Assembly: GCA_937915455.1 (NCBI GenBank) | Contig: CALDNN010000028.1 | Coordinates: 1-64,000, forward strand | DNA from: Pelethousia sp002409725 | GTDB lineage: Bacteria > Bacillota > Clostridia > Christensenellales > CAG-138 | Length of the DNA: 64,000 nucleotides | Direction of reading: 5' to 3' | Shown: positions 17,457 through 26,037 of the stretch, piece after piece | Layout of the letters: each line of letters begins with the position of its first letter | Position numbering within the stretch: the first letter of the stretch is position 1 | The notes under the pieces: generated by a model | Told to the model about the DNA's origin: nothing | What the model saw: only the letters and a program-made list of their open reading frames with translations | The model's database searches: none | Position numbers and translations under genes: made by a program

Positions 17457-18128
17457 ATGCAGCAAAGAGCATCGGGCAGGCTTCGCGGCGCCATGGTGGC
17501 TGCCGGCGAAGAACTGCATAAACGAGACGAGGCCTTCAAACGGGCCTCGAATTTAGATTTTCTCATGTGGCTGGCCGTGTTCGTGGCCTTGGCCCTGGCC
17601 ATCCGCCTGTTTATTTTCGAGCCCGTGCAGGTGGTGGGGGATTCCATGTATCCCTCCCTTTTGGATGGGGAGCGGATGTTCGTGGAAAAGGTGAGCTATC
17701 TCATCGAGCCGCCTGAGCGAGGGGATGTTATCATCTGCCGCTATCCGGCTTACGCTGAAAACTGCGTTAAGCGGGTGATCGGCCTGCCTGGCGAAACGGT
17801 TTCCGTTTCCGGCGGCATCGTCTATGTGAACGGTGAGCCGCTCGAGGAAAGCGCCTATTGGCAGGGGGATAGCTTTGGCCGCGATATCCGGGTGGATATG
17901 GAGCCTGTGACCGTGCCGGAAAAGAGCGTGTTCGTGATGGGCGATAACCGCAACTTCAGCACGGACAGCCGTGAAGCCTCCATAGGCCCCATCCCCTATG
18001 CCCAGGTTATCGGCAAGGTGCACAGCGTGATCTTCCCCCTAGGCGAGGTACGCAGCGTATACACGGGCGTTTCCCCCATGGCGGGCGTGCCCTATGAGCC
18101 GCCTGCGCTATTCTACTGGGGGCAGTAA
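17457..18128 (+). CDS. lepB: signal peptidase I
   Basis: A 223-residue membrane protease removing Sec signal peptides. One transmembrane helix (about 36-54) precedes the catalytic Ser63 in GDSMYPSL and Lys105 in NCVKRVIGLPGE; a GDNRNFSTDSR box follows. The ATG at 17457 is chosen because it lies downstream of the promoter and has GAGG 6 bases before it. The extra 20-residue polar cytoplasmic stretch before the helix is slightly longer than usual. Confidence 0.92.
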   Translation: MQQRASGRLRGAMVAAGEELHKRDEAFKRASNLDFLMWLAVFVALALAIRLFIFEPVQVVGDSMYPSLLDGERMFVEKVSYLIEPPERGDVIICRYPAYAENCVKRVIGLPGETVSVSGGIVYVNGEPLEESAYWQGDSFGRDIRVDMEPVTVPEKSVFVMGDNRNFSTDSREASIGPIPYAQVIGKVHSVIFPLGEVRSVYTGVSPMAGVPYEPPALFYWGQ

Positions 18129-18144
18129 AGCTTTCGATGACCCG

Positions 18145-18170
18145 CGGCCCGGCGCACACGCGCCGGGCCG
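18145..18170 (+). terminator. lepB terminator hairpin
   Basis: CGGCCCGGCGC (18145-18155), loop ACAC, GCGCCGGGCCG (18160-18170), then TTTG. Confidence 0.75.
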
Positions 18171-18226
18171 TTTGCGTATATAAAATTGCAGCGCGGCCCC
18201 TAAACCATGGGCCATGCGCAGCTCAA

Positions 18227-18253
18227 AAAAAGCGGCTCGCAAAGCCGCTTTTT
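18227..18253 (-). terminator. terminator of the hpt transcript
   Basis: AAAAAGCGGCT (18227-18237) pairs with AGCCGCTTTTT (18243-18253). Read on the minus strand it gives an 11-bp stem ending in a U-run, just after the hpt stop codon. Confidence 0.8.
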
Positions 18254-18270
18254 ACATGGCGCTTTTTGGA

Positions 18271-18843
18271 TTAGCACTCAGTCTTATGCGCCGCCACCTC
18301 GGGCTTTTTCACGCCCACATAGGGCAGGTTGCGGTAATAACCGTCGTAATCCAGGCCATAGCCCAGAACGAATTCGTTGGGGATCACGAAGCCTACATAG
18401 TCTGGAGTGATCTCGCACTCACGGCGCTCGGGCTTATCCAACAGGCAGCAGATCTTAAGGGAGGCGGGTTCGCGGGCCCTCAAAAGGGTGGTGAGGTGGT
18501 TGAGGGTGAGACCGCTATCCATAATATCCTCCACGATAAGCACGTGGCGGCCCGTGATGCTGGTATCCAAATCCTTGGCGATGCGCACGATGCCGCTGGT
18601 TTTGCGGGCATTGTTGCCATAGCTGGAGATGGACATGAAGTCCATTTCCAAATGGCACGTCATGCTGCGGCTCAGATCGGAAAAGAAATGCACCGCGCCC
18701 TTGAGGATGCAGACCAGGATCACATCCTTGCCTTCATAATCCTCGGAAAGCCGGGCGCCTAGCTCCGCCACCCGCGCGGCGATCTGCTCCCGGCTTAGGA
18801 GCACGTGGTCGATGTCTTTGTTCATGTCCGTTTTGGCTGCCAT
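18271..18843 (-). CDS. hpt: hypoxanthine phosphoribosyltransferase
   Basis: A 190-residue purine-salvage enzyme that makes IMP or GMP from the base and PRPP. The PRPP loop HVLIVEDIMDSGLTL (about 100-114) and the CILKGAVHFFSDL segment are diagnostic. It lies directly after tilS with a GGAGG-preceded ATG. The tilS-hpt pair is a conserved arrangement in Firmicutes, often followed by ftsH, but no ftsH is present here. Confidence 0.95.
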   Translation of the reverse strand: MAAKTDMNKDIDHVLLSREQIAARVAELGARLSEDYEGKDVILVCILKGAVHFFSDLSRSMTCHLEMDFMSISSYGNNARKTSGIVRIAKDLDTSITGRHVLIVEDIMDSGLTLNHLTTLLRAREPASLKICCLLDKPERRECEITPDYVGFVIPNEFVLGYGLDYDGYYRNLPYVGVKKPEVAAHKTEC

Positions 18844-18853
18844 GATATCCTCC

Positions 18854-20218
18854 CTAATCTAATTGGTTTGCTCGATATGTGACCCGCAGCATACGCCGCG
18901 TGGCTGCATCTACCTTAACGCCCTCGGAAATGCCAAAGCCCGGTACGAACAGGGCGCATTCCCCGCAAAAGACGATGGGCATCTCCCGCTCGGCGCGGGG
19001 CACCTTGCGGTCGATAAAGAAAGCCTTAAGCTTTTTTTGCCCCGGCGCGCCCAGCAGGAAAAAGCGATCCCCGGGCCTACGGGGGCGCACCCAAACATCC
19101 TCGGGCAGCTTGTCCGCATCCATAATAGCGATGGAGGGATCCTTGATGAGCGGCCCCTCATACGCCTCGACGGTAAAAACGCCCAGGGGCGTTTTCGTTT
19201 CGCCTTCGTGGGCCAGCGGCAGGCGGAAAAAGGGCTGCTCCGGTCCTTCGCTGGCAGGGGTGAGGATGAGGTGCTCGTAGGCGATATCTGCGGCCACGCC
19301 GGGCAGATCCAGATGCGCGCCCGTACGGGCCTGCAGGAGCTGCGTCAGCAGGGCGATATGCCGCTTTTCCACATCCTTTTGCGCCCCGGCCGCCTCGCCG
19401 AAGGCCAGCCGCAGGGCGCGGCTGCGCAAGGCGGGGGGAAGGGCATGGAGCCGCGCGCGGTCATAACCGAGGCCTCTGCGGGCAGCGTCCAGCTCCTCCC
19501 GCGCGCGGGCCAAAAGATAATCCTCATCCAGGGTCAGCAGCTCGGCGGAACCGGCCAAAGCGGGGATGATCTCCGGGTTGATATTTTTTTCGATATAGGG
19601 CAAAAGCTCCAAGCGCAGGCGGTTGCGAACGCCGTTCTCAGCTAAGAGATTGGTCTCATCCAATCGCCAGGGCTGGTTCTGTGCGGCGAGATAGGCTTCG
19701 ATATCCTCCCGCCGCGCAAGGAGCAGGGGGCGGATAATGGCGCCGCGCTGGGCGCGCATGCCACAAAGCCCGGCCAGGCCGCTGCCCCTAAAAAGGTGCA
19801 GCAGCATGCTCTCCGCCTGGTCGTCTAAATGATGGGCCAGGGCGACGCGTGAGGCGCCAAAGTGCAGCCGCGCTTCCTCCAAAAAAGCATAGCGCGCCTC
19901 CCGGCCCGCTTCCTCTAGGCCCTGTCCGGCCGCCTTGGCCAGGGCGGGCACATCCGCCTTTTTGGCATACAGGGGAATGCTTAGCCGCCGGCAAAGCGTT
20001 TCCACGAAGGCCATGTCTTCATCCGCAGAGGCGCCGCGTATACCGTGGTGTAAGTGGGCCGCATAAAGCGAAAAGCCCAGCTCGGGGGCAAGGCTATGCA
20101 GGCAAAGTACCAGCGCCACAGAATCCGCGCCGCCGCTCACCGCCGCCACCATGCCCTGGCCGGGTTCGATCAAGCGGTAAAGCCGGATGGCTTCCTCTAC
20201 CGTTTTGCGGATACCCAC
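18854..20218 (-). CDS. tilS: tRNA(Ile)-lysidine synthetase
   Basis: About 454 residues. It adds lysine to C34 of the CAU-anticodon tRNA(Ile). The PP-loop SGGADSVALVL lies near the N-terminus, HHLDDQAESMLLHLFRG follows, and the C-terminal TilS domain contains RPRRPGDRFFLLG. The start is set at the GTG at 20218, which has GGAGG 8 bases upstream. An ATG at 20284 lies upstream of the likely -10 element, has no ribosome binding site and gives a non-conserved extension. Codes just ahead of hpt. Confidence 0.93.
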   Translation of the reverse strand: MGIRKTVEEAIRLYRLIEPGQGMVAAVSGGADSVALVLCLHSLAPELGFSLYAAHLHHGIRGASADEDMAFVETLCRRLSIPLYAKKADVPALAKAAGQGLEEAGREARYAFLEEARLHFGASRVALAHHLDDQAESMLLHLFRGSGLAGLCGMRAQRGAIIRPLLLARREDIEAYLAAQNQPWRLDETNLLAENGVRNRLRLELLPYIEKNINPEIIPALAGSAELLTLDEDYLLARAREELDAARRGLGYDRARLHALPPALRSRALRLAFGEAAGAQKDVEKRHIALLTQLLQARTGAHLDLPGVAADIAYEHLILTPASEGPEQPFFRLPLAHEGETKTPLGVFTVEAYEGPLIKDPSIAIMDADKLPEDVWVRPRRPGDRFFLLGAPGQKKLKAFFIDRKVPRAEREMPIVFCGECALFVPGFGISEGVKVDAATRRMLRVTYRANQLD

Positions 20219-20266
20219 GCGCACATCCTCCAAAAAACCTGCTGTTTGTATAAAAGTGTACCCTTC

Positions 20267-20295
20267 AGTATACCCTTCTCCCATCCGTTTGACAA
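20267..20295 (-). promoter_or_regulatory. sigma-A promoter of tilS-hpt, sharing its -35 with ychF
   Basis: On the minus strand TTGTCA (20295-20290), 17 bases, TATACT (20272-20267). The -35 overlaps the -35 of the divergent ychF promoter by five bases. Confidence 0.65.
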
Positions 20296-20317
20296 GGGCT
20301 CATGGATGGGGTACACT
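20289..20317 (+). promoter_or_regulatory. sigma-A promoter of ychF
   Basis: TTGACA (20289-20294), 17-base spacer, TACACT (20312-20317), 36 bases before the ychF ATG. Confidence 0.75.
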
Positions 20318-20353
20318 CGTTGTAGAAAAAAGCTGGAAGGAAGCATACCAGAT

Positions 20354-21442
20354 ATGAAGCTTGGCGTAGTAGGCTTACCCAATGTGGGCAAAAGCACCCT
20401 GTTTAACGCCATCACCCAGGCCGGGGCGCAGGCCGCCAACTATCCGTTCTGTACCATCGAGCCCAATGTAGGCGTGGTTGCCGTGCCCGATGAGCGGCTT
20501 GACGTGCTGGCCAAAATGTATGATCCGGAAAAGATTACCCCCACAGCCATCGAATTTGTGGATATCGCGGGCCTCGTGCGGGGCGCGAGCCGGGGCGAGG
20601 GCCTGGGCAACAAGTTCCTTTCCCATATCCGCGAGGTGGATGCTATCGTCCACGTGGTGCGCTGCTTTGAAGATGCGGATATTGTGCATGTGGACGGCTC
20701 CGTAAACCCGGCCCGCGATATGGAGACCATCAACCTGGAGCTGATCTTTGCCGATCTTGAAACCATCGAGCGCCGCATTGACCGCGCCATGAAAAACAGC
20801 AAGAGCGGTGAAAAGAAGTTCTTCCAGGAAGCGGATTTCCTCAAATCCATCAAAAAGCACCTGGAGAGCGGCAAGCCCGTACGCAGCATGGCCCTCTCCG
20901 AAGAGGAGCGTGCCGAAGCAAAGGAGCTGTTCCTGCTCACGGATAAGCCCGTGATCTACGTGGCCAACATCGCGGAAGATGAAATCGGCCGGAGTCTGCC
21001 CGCTGTGGAGCAGCTCTATACTGAAGCCGCGGCCGAAGGGGCCGGGGCCATCGCCATCTGTGCCCGCACGGAGGAGGAAATCGCCCAGCTTCCGCCAGAG
21101 GAAAAGGCCGAGTTTTTAGAAGCGCTGGGCATTGGCGAAAGCGGCCTCGACCGCCTCGTGAAGGCCTGTTACAGCCTTTTGGGCCTGATCAGCTACCTCA
21201 CCGCCGGCCCCAAAGAAGTCCGCGCCTGGACGATCGAAAAGGGTACCAAGGCCCCCCAGGCAGCGGGCAAGATCCATACAGATTTTGAAAAGGGCTTCAT
21301 TCGGGCTGAGATCGTGCCCTACGCTACGCTGATTGAGCTGGGTTCCATGGCCGCCTGCAAGGAAAAGGGCCTCGTGCGAAGCGAGGGCAAGGAATACGTG
21401 ATGCAGGATGGGGATGTGGTTTTGTTCCGGTTTAATGTTTAA
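20354..21442 (+). CDS. ychF: Obg-family redox/translation-associated ATPase YchF
   Basis: A 362-residue P-loop protein. Walker A is GLPNVGKST, switch II is DIAGLVRGASRGEGLG, and the usual G4 NKxD is replaced by NIAEDE, the change that makes YchF proteins prefer ATP to GTP. A C-terminal TGS-like domain (about 278-360) ends in VLFRFNV. Homologues bind ribosomes and affect oxidative-stress responses and leaderless mRNA translation. GGAAG lies about 14 bases before the ATG. Monocistronic, with its own promoter and terminator. Confidence 0.95.
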   Translation: MKLGVVGLPNVGKSTLFNAITQAGAQAANYPFCTIEPNVGVVAVPDERLDVLAKMYDPEKITPTAIEFVDIAGLVRGASRGEGLGNKFLSHIREVDAIVHVVRCFEDADIVHVDGSVNPARDMETINLELIFADLETIERRIDRAMKNSKSGEKKFFQEADFLKSIKKHLESGKPVRSMALSEEERAEAKELFLLTDKPVIYVANIAEDEIGRSLPAVEQLYTEAAAEGAGAIAICARTEEEIAQLPPEEKAEFLEALGIGESGLDRLVKACYSLLGLISYLTAGPKEVRAWTIEKGTKAPQAAGKIHTDFEKGFIRAEIVPYATLIELGSMAACKEKGLVRSEGKEYVMQDGDVVLFRFNV

Positions 21443-21477
21443 GCTCTCACACGCTGGATAATAAGCCAATAACGCTT

Positions 21478-21510
21478 GGGATTGCCCCTCTTGGGGGTAG
21501 TCCCTTTTTG
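21478..21510 (+). terminator. ychF terminator
   Basis: GGGATTGCCCC and GGGGGTAGTCCC (about 21478-21504) form an imperfect stem followed by a T-run. Confidence 0.65.
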
Positions 21511-21610
21511 CTTTTACCCCTACCTTACCCCTACCCGCTTTTTTCAGCTCAATACTTCACAGCGCCTTCGAGCTTCTGCATCTCATTTATCTTCAAATCC
21601 GCCAGCAGCC

Positions 21611-22774
21611 TCATTCAAACCAATGTCCAAGCAGCAACGATACTATAACCATGCAAGCCGAGGAGGCGACTAGTATGGCATAAGCATAGGAGGAGGCGAG
21701 GACATCAAAAACGTACCCCAACGATAGGGAGCCGCAGGTGAAGCCGATGCCCCGGTTCACGACCAGTTTGAGGGTATGGGCAGAACAGCTCACCTTGAGG
21801 GAAAAGGTTTCGCTAATCATCTGGGTCGTGAGGGAGTAAATCTGCGCATAGGCGCTGCCGCCGATAAACTGAAAGAAGAAAGTAACTGCCAGGGGAATGC
21901 TACCCAGCAAAGCTAAGCTACCCATACGAAATACTTGTAGCGTAAAGGTGATGGCAATGATCTGATGTGGGCGTAGCCTGCAAATCAGGCGGGGCGCCAT
22001 GAAGAAGCCAATGCACTCCCCTACCATAGCTACACTCACAAACAGGCTGGTATAGTAGCTTTTCAAACCCGAACGCAGGATATGCAGCGCCAGAAACTGG
22101 GCGGCACCCACCTCTGTAAAGCCCCAGATGGCCATAGTCAGATAAATAGGGAGAAAACGTCTGTGGCGCATGATCGCAAGATAATCCTGCCAGCACGCCT
22201 TATCAAGATGCACGCTGTCCATCTCCTGGGGCAAGGTGAGGATGCCGAAAATACATAGCAGCACCGCCATCCAATAGCCGACAAATAGCGAGCCAAAGCC
22301 TAACGCTGGTAATAGCACGCCGGAAAGGAGCACGCCGATGCCCGCCCCCACGGTGCCGCCCATACGATATTTGCCAAAGGTTTCCGGCCGTTCGCGCAGC
22401 CTATCCATCAGCAGCTTATCGGTTATGGCGTTTACCGGCGCATAGGATGCGCCGTATACCAGTACGGCCAGGGTAATCGTCCCATAGGACCCTGCAATGG
22501 ACAAAAGAAAGGTGCCCGCAATCATGCCGCACAAGAGCAAAATAAGCATGCGGCTCAGCTTACCCAGCTTGTCACCCAGGGTGCCAACAGCCAGGGAGGA
22601 CGCTATTACGGCTGCGGAAAACCAGCTGTTTATCTGGCCAAGCTGGGTGGCGGAGAGACCGCGCTGGGCATAGTACAGGCCCAGATAGGGTGACAACAGA
22701 TTTTCGGCCATCCAAAAAAACATATAGATGGCGAAGAATACATAGAGGCTGTTTCGCCTGGTGATTTTTCTCAT
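21611..22774 (-). CDS. MFS transporter, LacY/MFS_1-like
   Basis: A 387-residue integral membrane protein with about 12 hydrophobic segments. The motif GTLGDKLGKLSR after the second helix is the MFS loop 2-3 signature. It belongs to the subgroup related to sugar or nucleoside symporters rather than drug pumps, judged by the FWMAENLLSPYLGLYY opening. It is the last gene of the minus-strand sugar operon, 87 bases after the GATase-like gene, so it may move the same sugar or a breakdown product. Its substrate is not deducible. Confidence 0.8.
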   Translation of the reverse strand: MRKITRRNSLYVFFAIYMFFWMAENLLSPYLGLYYAQRGLSATQLGQINSWFSAAVIASSLAVGTLGDKLGKLSRMLILLLCGMIAGTFLLSIAGSYGTITLAVLVYGASYAPVNAITDKLLMDRLRERPETFGKYRMGGTVGAGIGVLLSGVLLPALGFGSLFVGYWMAVLLCIFGILTLPQEMDSVHLDKACWQDYLAIMRHRRFLPIYLTMAIWGFTEVGAAQFLALHILRSGLKSYYTSLFVSVAMVGECIGFFMAPRLICRLRPHQIIAITFTLQVFRMGSLALLGSIPLAVTFFFQFIGGSAYAQIYSLTTQMISETFSLKVSCSAHTLKLVVNRGIGFTCGSLSLGYVFDVLASSYAYAILVASSACMVIVSLLLGHWFE

Positions 22775-22860
22775 AGAATGCCTTGTTTCAAATAACAAGA
22801 TAGTAGAGCCGCCGTAAGGAAAAGGCGCCACTTTAAGCGGCGCCTTGCATTAGCTTCAGA

Positions 22861-23628
22861 TTACTTAGCGCCCCCAACCCAGCGTGCGACTTGCTGCCAG
22901 AACCTGGCATAATCAGGATGTTCCAGAAAATTTCCGGCCCAGTGGGGGCCTACATCGCTGGTGAATACGCAGGAGCGGCCTTTGCCGACCTGGCGGGTAG
23001 CGATCTGAACATCGCCATTGTAGGAAGCCACCAAGTGGGCGTCATCCCGGAGGATGACCTTATTGTAGCCCATGAACATATAAGGCGTGTTCCAATCGAT
23101 GCCCTTTACGATGGGATGCTCCGGGTCATCCAGCTGCATGGCATAACCTTGGGTGATTTCCATCCGGTCATCCGCGCCACGGGGTACGCAGGTTACGGGC
23201 AGGATGGTTTCCACAGGCGTGCCGCCATACATACCCTTGCCCTGCATGCCAGAGAAGGAGAGCCAGCCGCCGATCATCATGAAACCGCCGCCTTGCTCCA
23301 CATATTCTACCAGCGCCTTGGGGCGATCCGGCCCCATTGGAAGACGGTAGGGCTGGGTGTTGCCGGGTTGCAGATTGATGTTGTTCCAGCCCACGTCACT
23401 TACGATAACAGCATCGTATTGTTTGAATTCCTCCACGGTGGAGGGCATGTCCGCGATGCAATTCATGGAGGGGATATGGGTGCAGACGATATCGTCCGCA
23501 GCGTTCAGCGCGTTGCGCAGATAGCGGGCGGAATCACTGTAATAGGTAAAGGTCCAGCTATCAATACCCTTAATAGAGGTTTGCACATTGACTTGCGTAT
23601 CGCCTACATATAAAATTTTAGTTGCCAT
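22861..23628 (-). CDS. class I glutamine-amidotransferase-like protein
   Basis: A 255-residue protein of the GATase1-like (DUF1355) group. It opens with KILYVGDTQVNVQT and contains YDAVIVSDVGWNN, EQGGGFMMIGGWLSF and CVFTSDVGPHWAG, matching the Rossmann-like fold of that group. I see no clear catalytic Cys in the usual nucleophile elbow, so amidotransferase activity is doubtful. Such genes recur in sugar-utilisation operons, where their role is unknown. The ribosome binding site is weak. A strong hairpin separates it from the binding-protein gene upstream. Confidence 0.72.
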   Translation of the reverse strand: MATKILYVGDTQVNVQTSIKGIDSWTFTYYSDSARYLRNALNAADDIVCTHIPSMNCIADMPSTVEEFKQYDAVIVSDVGWNNINLQPGNTQPYRLPMGPDRPKALVEYVEQGGGFMMIGGWLSFSGMQGKGMYGGTPVETILPVTCVPRGADDRMEITQGYAMQLDDPEHPIVKGIDWNTPYMFMGYNKVILRDDAHLVASYNGDVQIATRQVGKGRSCVFTSDVGPHWAGNFLEHPDYARFWQQVARWVGGAK

Positions 23629-23701
23629 GGTTGTTTCAATAGCCCCTTTCGGTTTTTGTTTATGCAGATAGAATCTCGTCGGAGTGATCTTAGATACCCC
23701 C

Positions 23702-23744
23702 ATGGATGCCCTGGCAGGGATAACCTCCCTACTAGGGCATCCAT
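23702..23744 (-). other. two-tier hairpin between binding-protein and GATase-like genes
   Basis: ATGGATGCCCT (23702-23712) pairs perfectly with AGGGCATCCAT (23734-23744), and an inner GGGA/TCCC stem lies within. No U-run follows on the minus strand, so it looks more like an mRNA-stabilising or partial-attenuation element than a full terminator. Confidence 0.65.
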
Positions 23745-23766
23745 TCGCCTTGTCCAGGTGGAAAAA

Positions 23767-24852
23767 TCAATAGCCCCCTTGTGAAATGGTGGCGATGTAC
23801 TTAAATGTGCGCGCTTCCTCGCTCTCCACGTTATCGCGAGTAATGGCAAAGGTATCATAGTGCTGGACTCCATCCTCGGGGAAATCCGCATCGGTGAGTT
23901 CGCCGCGCACATATTTAGCTAGGTTCATAATGGCATCATAGCCCATTTGATAGGGGTTCTGGGCAATAAGAATATCATATACGCCACTTTTAAGATCCTC
24001 AACCTGCTGGGGGTCCGCATCAAAGGCGGCTATCTTGATCTTGCCGGATTGCCCTGCTTCGATTACGGCGGAAGCGGCCCCGGAAGCCGGCGCGGAGGTG
24101 GCCACGAAAATGCCGCTCATGTCCGGATTGCCAGTGATGGCAGCGGAAACCAGTTCGGCGGCCTTGTTGGCATCGTTCTTGGGGAAAACGGTCTCCAAAA
24201 CGGTTCCTTGGGGGTCGAGTTCTTTGATAGTCTCAATGAAACCCTGTACGCGCAGGTTTGCGCCATAAGCGCCGGGATTGGTGCTCACGGGGAGATATAC
24301 CCCGTTGGGACCGTTCATCTCAAAGAACATCCTAGCTGCGGTAGCTCCGCCTTCGTAGGGATTAGAGTTATAACCAACAAGGTCTACATGCTCTTTCAGC
24401 ACAGCGTCGGTGCAGATGACCGGTAAGCCCTCGGACATCCATTTCTCCACATAGGCAATCATGGCGGAGCTATCGGTGGGAACCAGCATCAACGCATTCG
24501 GATTGGTTGCAAGTACGCCGTCCAAGTACGGCATCTGCTTGGTAAAGTCCCATTCGGCAGGCCCCGTCCAGTTGAGGTCTACGTTATAGTCCTTGGCGGC
24601 ATCCATAGCGCCCCACTGCATGGTGGTGAAGTAAGGGATGCCGGCTTCGGCGGCAACCGCTGCAATATAAACGCGATCACCCTCCGGTACGGCAGACTCG
24701 GCAACCGCATCGGTCTCGGTTGGCGCCGGGGCGGCGGGCTCGATAGGTGCCGGGGTGGCGGGCTCGGTAGCCGCAGGCGCTTCCTGTGGTGAGCAGGCAC
24801 CAAGCGCCAGAGCAGTGAACAGTGCCATCATGAGAGCCAGATACTTTTTCAT
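23767..24852 (-). CDS. sugar ABC transporter substrate-binding lipoprotein
   Basis: A 361-residue RbsB-type protein. A lipoprotein signal (LFTALALGAC) leads into a Pro/Ala/Thr spacer (about 22-55) and a periplasmic-binding domain with VYIAAVAAEAGIPYFTTM, LVPTDSSAMIAYVEKW, and IKIAAFDADPQQVEDLKSG. It should capture a mono-sugar or polyol outside the cell and deliver it to the adjacent permease. A hairpin directly downstream could raise its mRNA level above the other subunits. Confidence 0.9.
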   Translation of the reverse strand: MKKYLALMMALFTALALGACSPQEAPAATEPATPAPIEPAAPAPTETDAVAESAVPEGDRVYIAAVAAEAGIPYFTTMQWGAMDAAKDYNVDLNWTGPAEWDFTKQMPYLDGVLATNPNALMLVPTDSSAMIAYVEKWMSEGLPVICTDAVLKEHVDLVGYNSNPYEGGATAARMFFEMNGPNGVYLPVSTNPGAYGANLRVQGFIETIKELDPQGTVLETVFPKNDANKAAELVSAAITGNPDMSGIFVATSAPASGAASAVIEAGQSGKIKIAAFDADPQQVEDLKSGVYDILIAQNPYQMGYDAIMNLAKYVRGELTDADFPEDGVQHYDTFAITRDNVESEEARTFKYIATISQGGY

Positions 24853-24913
24853 TTGCTTTTACCTCCATTTTTGTCTTTATTGTACTCGCCTATATTAGGG
24901 CCAGCATCAAGGG

Positions 24914-26014
24914 CTATTTTGTGGGGCGCATGTTGCGGATGTAGTCCACATATACCGCAATGATCAGGAAAATACCGGTCACAACCAGTTGATAAAAGGA
25001 ATTGATGCCCAGCACTACCATACCGATGGACAACGACACGGGGATGAGGGTAGCAAGCATGGCTCCCAGCACCGAGGCAATGCCGCCCTTCATGCTGGTG
25101 CCACCCATGACAGCCGCCATAATGGCCATCATGCCGTCCGTCTGATGGCCGGAGGGGTTCGTGGTGGCGAAGCGGGCGATGTCGAAGCAGCCGGCAACGG
25201 CGGCCAAGGCGCCGGTGAGCATATATACCTGGAAAGTGATCAGCGTTACGTTGATGCCTGCCCGTCGGGCGGATTCCCGGTTGGAACCCGTAGCCCGCAC
25301 ATGAAGTCCAAAACGGGTATATTTCAAAATGAGGTGTAGGCTTACACCTATGATAACGGCCGCGATAACCTGATATGGAATATATCCGAAGAGCTTGGCA
25401 TGGCCGAAATAGGTCTGGAAGGCACGCGGCAGGCCTACCTCTTGTGCGCCGTTGCAAATAACCATCGCAATACCCTGGAAAATATACATGCTGGCCAGTG
25501 TAGCGATGAAGGGGGGAAGCTTTAAGTATGTGATGGCAAAGGCGTTCAGGCCTCCCCCTGCTATGCCGACGACAATAGCAAGTATGATGCCTACTATGAT
25601 GCCAGCCCCTAGATTGGGATATATACTCGAAGCTACCTCCGCTGGGGAGCCGGCTACGGCCTTAAACACTTTGGCCGCCACAATTGAGGAGAGGATCAGG
25701 TTCATGCCTACAGACATATCCATATGTCCACTGGCAATGATATAGGTAAGGCCCACCGCCAGAATGATCATTTGGGAGGAGTTGAGGGCGATGTTGAACA
25801 GGTTGCTCACCGCAAGAAACGTGCCCTTGGGAGCAAGAACGCCAAAGAAGATGATAATCAACAACTCCAACGCAATGACGAAAGCTAGGGAGGATTCCAG
25901 GAATCTTTGCAGCGGCGTCCTATCCTGTTGCGCAATGCTAGAAACACCCGTACTTTGGAGGATGACTTCCGCTTGCTTTTTTTCGTTGTTTTCGTTGTTC
26001 TCGTTGTTAGACAT
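24914..26014 (-). CDS. sugar ABC transporter permease, RbsC-like
   Basis: A 366-residue membrane protein with about ten hydrophobic segments and the family signatures GGLNAFAITYLKLPPFIATL and GSNRESARRAGINV. The N-terminus is a polar Asn/Glu repeat (NNENNENNEKK) followed by an amphipathic stretch, unusual for the family. The ATG at 26014 has AGGGG upstream. It lies 23 bases after the ATPase gene. A single permease gene implies a homodimeric channel. Confidence 0.9.
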   Translation of the reverse strand: MSNNENNENNEKKQAEVILQSTGVSSIAQQDRTPLQRFLESSLAFVIALELLIIIFFGVLAPKGTFLAVSNLFNIALNSSQMIILAVGLTYIIASGHMDMSVGMNLILSSIVAAKVFKAVAGSPAEVASSIYPNLGAGIIVGIILAIVVGIAGGGLNAFAITYLKLPPFIATLASMYIFQGIAMVICNGAQEVGLPRAFQTYFGHAKLFGYIPYQVIAAVIIGVSLHLILKYTRFGLHVRATGSNRESARRAGINVTLITFQVYMLTGALAAVAGCFDIARFATTNPSGHQTDGMMAIMAAVMGGTSMKGGIASVLGAMLATLIPVSLSIGMVVLGINSFYQLVVTGIFLIIAVYVDYIRNMRPTK

Positions 26015-26037
26015 GGTGGTTCCCCTTTCCTCTGTAA

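Noticed and set aside
20219..20284. An upstream ATG (20284) as the tilS start.
   Set aside because: It has no ribosome binding site, lies before the predicted -10 element and would add residues not typical of TilS.
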